A DNA stretch of 23,830 bases from an uncultured Bacilli bacterium (lineage in GTDB: Bacteria > Bacillota_I > Bacilli_A > RF39 > UBA660). Positions within the stretch are counted from its first letter, which is position 1; the number at the start of each line of letters is the position of its first letter. Under the pieces are notes generated by a model, which made no database searches, was not told the origin of the DNA, and worked only from the letters and a program-made list of their open reading frames with translations. Positions 22,332-23,830 of this stretch are shown here, piece by piece. The DNA is taken from assembly GCA_944332105.1 (NCBI GenBank), contig CALVJI010000009.1, forward strand, positions 1 through 23,830, in the 5' to 3' direction. The position numbers were made by a program, and so were the translations under genes.

Positions 22332-22373
22332 GGTGTGACTTTTGCAACAGAAAAAATTCTTTTCAAAAAAGTC

Positions 22374-22403
22374 AAAAAAAACCCTTTTCTTAAAGGATTT
22401 TTT
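22374..22403 (-). terminator. rho-independent terminator of nrdG
   Basis: Minus-strand AAAAAATCCTTT pairs with AAAGGGTTTTTT (one U-G pair) around a 4-nt loop, followed by T. On the plus strand the same place is a C-A mismatch, so the hairpin is oriented for nrdG. Confidence 0.7.
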
Positions 22404-22436
22404 GCTTTTAAAATAAGTGTAAAACGAACATGTAAA

Positions 22437-23120
22437 TTAAATACCTCGTAAAAAAACATGTGAAGAAACTTGTTGACAAGCATCTAAAATTTCTTGCATT
22501 TCTTCTTTTTCGTATGCATGTAAATCAGGATTAATAACATCATCAGAAAGTCGAAATTGTTGCAAATAAAAATTAGAAGGGGCAAGAATCTTAGCTAAGG
22601 AAACTAAGTCTTCTTTAGTATGAAACTCCCGCACAACAGTCGTTCGAAATTCATGAGGTAAACCACTTTCTTTTAAAAAAGTAATTGTTTGTTTTATCTC
22701 GTCTACAAAACCAGTACTTCCCGAGGTCAAGGAGTATTTTTCCCAAACATTTTTCACATCCATTGCCACATAATCAATGAGTCCTTCATGCACTAATTCT
22801 TGAACTACTAAAGGTTTAGTTCCATTTGTATCTAATTTTATCAAAAAACCAAGTTCTTTCACTTTCCGTAAAAAACTTTTCAAATCTGGTTGCACACAAG
22901 GTTCCCCACCAGATATACAAACCGCATCCAATTTACCTACTCGCTCTTTTAAAAAGGCTAAAGCCTCTTCTTCAGCAATTCTTTCTTCATCAATATGTGT
23001 AACTAAAGAAGCATTTTGACAAAATGGACAACGCATATTACACCCAGCTGTAAAAAAAGTACAAGCCACTTTGCCCGGATAATCAAGCAAAGTTACTTTT
23101 TGAATTCCTTTGATAAACAT
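22437..23120 (-). CDS. nrdG: anaerobic ribonucleotide reductase activating protein (radical SAM)
   Basis: Protein of 227 aa, a cytoplasmic radical-SAM enzyme that installs the glycyl radical on NrdD. The iron-sulfur motif CNMRCPFC (27-34, Cx3Cx2C) is followed by the SAM-binding SGGEP (70-74), then KLDTNG and DYVAMDVKN strands. The N-terminus IKGIQKVTLLDYPGKVACTFF is typical of the longer NrdG type (about 230 aa). It is upstream of nrdD, reversed from the usual order, and has its own promoter and terminator with 159 nt between the two genes. AGAGG lies 7 nt before the ATG. Confidence 0.94.
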   Translation of the reverse strand: MFIKGIQKVTLLDYPGKVACTFFTAGCNMRCPFCQNASLVTHIDEERIAEEEALAFLKERVGKLDAVCISGGEPCVQPDLKSFLRKVKELGFLIKLDTNGTKPLVVQELVHEGLIDYVAMDVKNVWEKYSLTSGSTGFVDEIKQTITFLKESGLPHEFRTTVVREFHTKEDLVSLAKILAPSNFYLQQFRLSDDVINPDLHAYEKEEMQEILDACQQVSSHVFLRGI

Positions 23121-23142
23121 CTTTCATCCTCTTTTCTTCTAC

Positions 23143-23171
23143 ATTATAGTACAAAAAAAACCTCATGCAAA
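23143..23171 (-). promoter_or_regulatory. promoter of nrdG
   Basis: Perfect TATAAT (23148-23143) on the minus strand with a poor -35 (TTTGCA, 23171-23166, 17 nt). The leader is about 15 nt. Confidence 0.55.
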
Positions 23172-23172
23172 G

Positions 23173-23201
23173 AAAAAACTATCAGCTTCTAACCGATAGT
23201 T
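23173..23201 (-). terminator. rho-independent terminator of the rpmI-rplT unit
   Basis: Minus-strand AACTATCGG pairs with CTGATAGTT (9 bp, one G-U) around TTAGAAG and is followed by six T. It starts at the rplT stop codon. Confidence 0.8.
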
Positions 23202-23727
23202 ATTTTAAATTAGCTAATAATTCATCTTTTTTCATTGTTGAATAGCCTTTGATGCCTTGTTCTTTAGCCATTGCTTTTAATTCAGCTAAAGTAAGTTTAC
23301 TATAATCAGCTTTTTCTTCTTTAGCTTCTACAACTTCTTTTTCAACTTTCTTCTCAATTTTTACCGTTTTATTTTCTGAACCATTTTTAGCTATTTCTAC
23401 TAAATCTTTAAATGCTTCTTTATTATCAATAGCAAGTTCTGATAACATTTTACGGTTAATCGTTACACCAGCTTTAGTTAACCCATTAATAAATTTAGAG
23501 TAACTAATTCCTTCTTCACGACAAGCTGCATTAATACGTGTAATCCATAATTTTCTGAAATCTCTTTTCTTTTGACGACGATCTCTATACGCATAAGCTC
23601 CACTATGGAAAACTTGTTCTTGAGCTGTCTTATATAATCTATGTTTACTACCAAAATAACCTTTTGCTTCTTTTAAAACTTTTCTTCTTCTTGTTTTGGA
23701 AACAGTTCCACCTTTAACTCTTGCCAT
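23200..23727 (-). CDS. rplT: 50S ribosomal protein L20 with Rho_N/SAP-like tail
   Basis: Protein of 175 aa against about 118 for usual L20. Residues 1-116 are standard L20: MARVKGGTVSKTRRRKVLK, AKGYFGSKHRLYKTA, YAYRDRRQKKRDFRKLWI. The extra 59 residues are a Lys/Glu-rich linker (about 117-141) and a 34-residue helical unit, LTLAELKAMAKEQGIKGYS then MKKDELLANLK, that resembles the Rho N-terminal/SAP fold, which often binds nucleic acid. L20 binds 23S rRNA early in 50S assembly and in many bacteria represses its own operon. It lies 15 nt after rpmI, the normal infC-rpmI-rplT order. AGGTGGTG provides the ribosome site. The tail's function is unknown. Confidence 0.95.
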   Translation of the reverse strand: MARVKGGTVSKTRRRKVLKEAKGYFGSKHRLYKTAQEQVFHSGAYAYRDRRQKKRDFRKLWITRINAACREEGISYSKFINGLTKAGVTINRKMLSELAIDNKEAFKDLVEIAKNGSENKTVKIEKKVEKEVVEAKEEKADYSKLTLAELKAMAKEQGIKGYSTMKKDELLANLK

Positions 23728-23742
23728 ATTTACACCACCTTA

Positions 23743-23830
23743 CTAGATAACAGATTTAATTCTGCTAGCTTCTCCTTTACTTAAAGTTCCTTTATTACGT
23801 CTTTGACGAATTTGTTTTGCACTATCCTTA
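23743..23830 (-). CDS. rpmI: 50S ribosomal protein L35, 3' end only
   Basis: The window edge cuts this gene; 28 codons and the TAG stop remain. They read KDSAKQIRQRRNKG then TLSKGEASRIKSVI, which fits the basic C-terminal half of L35 (R..R....L.K.D..R.K). Its place 15 nt upstream of rplT matches the universal rpmI-rplT pair. Confidence 0.85.
   Translation of the reverse strand, partial: KDSAKQIRQRRNKGTLSKGEASRIKSVI

Noticed and set aside
1..23830. tRNA, rRNA or riboswitch genes
   Set aside because: No cloverleaf, rRNA-like segment or known leader pattern was recognised in the short intergenic spaces.

Overview
AT-rich, compact, low-GC Gram-positive (Firmicutes/Bacilli-type) chromosome segment. 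TGA is used as a stop (for example at the end of nrdD), so this is not a mycoplasma code. Small genes, spore-lineage YlbJ, an anaerobic (class III) ribonucleotide reductase and the rpmI-rplT pair suggest an anaerobic, possibly genome-reduced member of the Bacilli/Erysipelotrichia/RF39-like gut lineages. The placement is inference; there is no rRNA gene in the window.

Layout. Positions 1-2047 (+): a YlbJ/SpoVV-like membrane protein and a GPT-repeat collagen-like protein, ending at a bidirectional terminator. Positions 2116-13424 (-): an eleven-gene locus built around a minimal type IV secretion (T4SS) core of VirB4 ATPase (split into two ORFs), PrgI and a VirB6/TrbL-like channel protein. Upstream of the core lie seven proteins that share a VirB2/TrbC-pilin-like two-helix module. 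Four of the seven add exported N-terminal regions, and one of these is a two-domain cell-wall hydrolase (amidase_3 plus NlpC/P60) fused to the pilin-like module. No relaxase, VirD4 coupling ATPase, integrase or att site is visible. The locus lies directly downstream of pyruvate kinase, so it looks like a resident envelope machine rather than a complete conjugative element, although relevant genes could lie outside the window.

Positions 13504-18929: pyruvate kinase (-) and a divergent M18 aminopeptidase (+) sharing overlapping promoters, an RDD-family membrane protein (-) convergent with the aminopeptidase, and a large single-pass membrane protein of unknown function (-). Positions 19003-23120 (-): thioredoxin reductase translationally coupled to an anaerobic ribonucleotide reductase (NrdD) that carries a C-terminal glutaredoxin-like domain, preceded by its radical-SAM activase NrdG. 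Positions 23200-23830 (-): ribosomal protein L20 with a Rho_N/SAP-like tail, and the 3' end of the L35 gene.

How the parts may work together. The T4SS-like locus is divided by promoters and hairpin terminators into several transcription units, so pilin-like parts, hydrolase and motor can be made in different amounts. The inferred product is an envelope-spanning assembly whose hydrolase opens peptidoglycan and whose Cys-rich, two-helix subunits display variable outer domains. The NrdD-Grx/TrxB pair suggests NADPH-driven reduction of the anaerobic reductase. All similarities are from reading the sequence; no database search was run.
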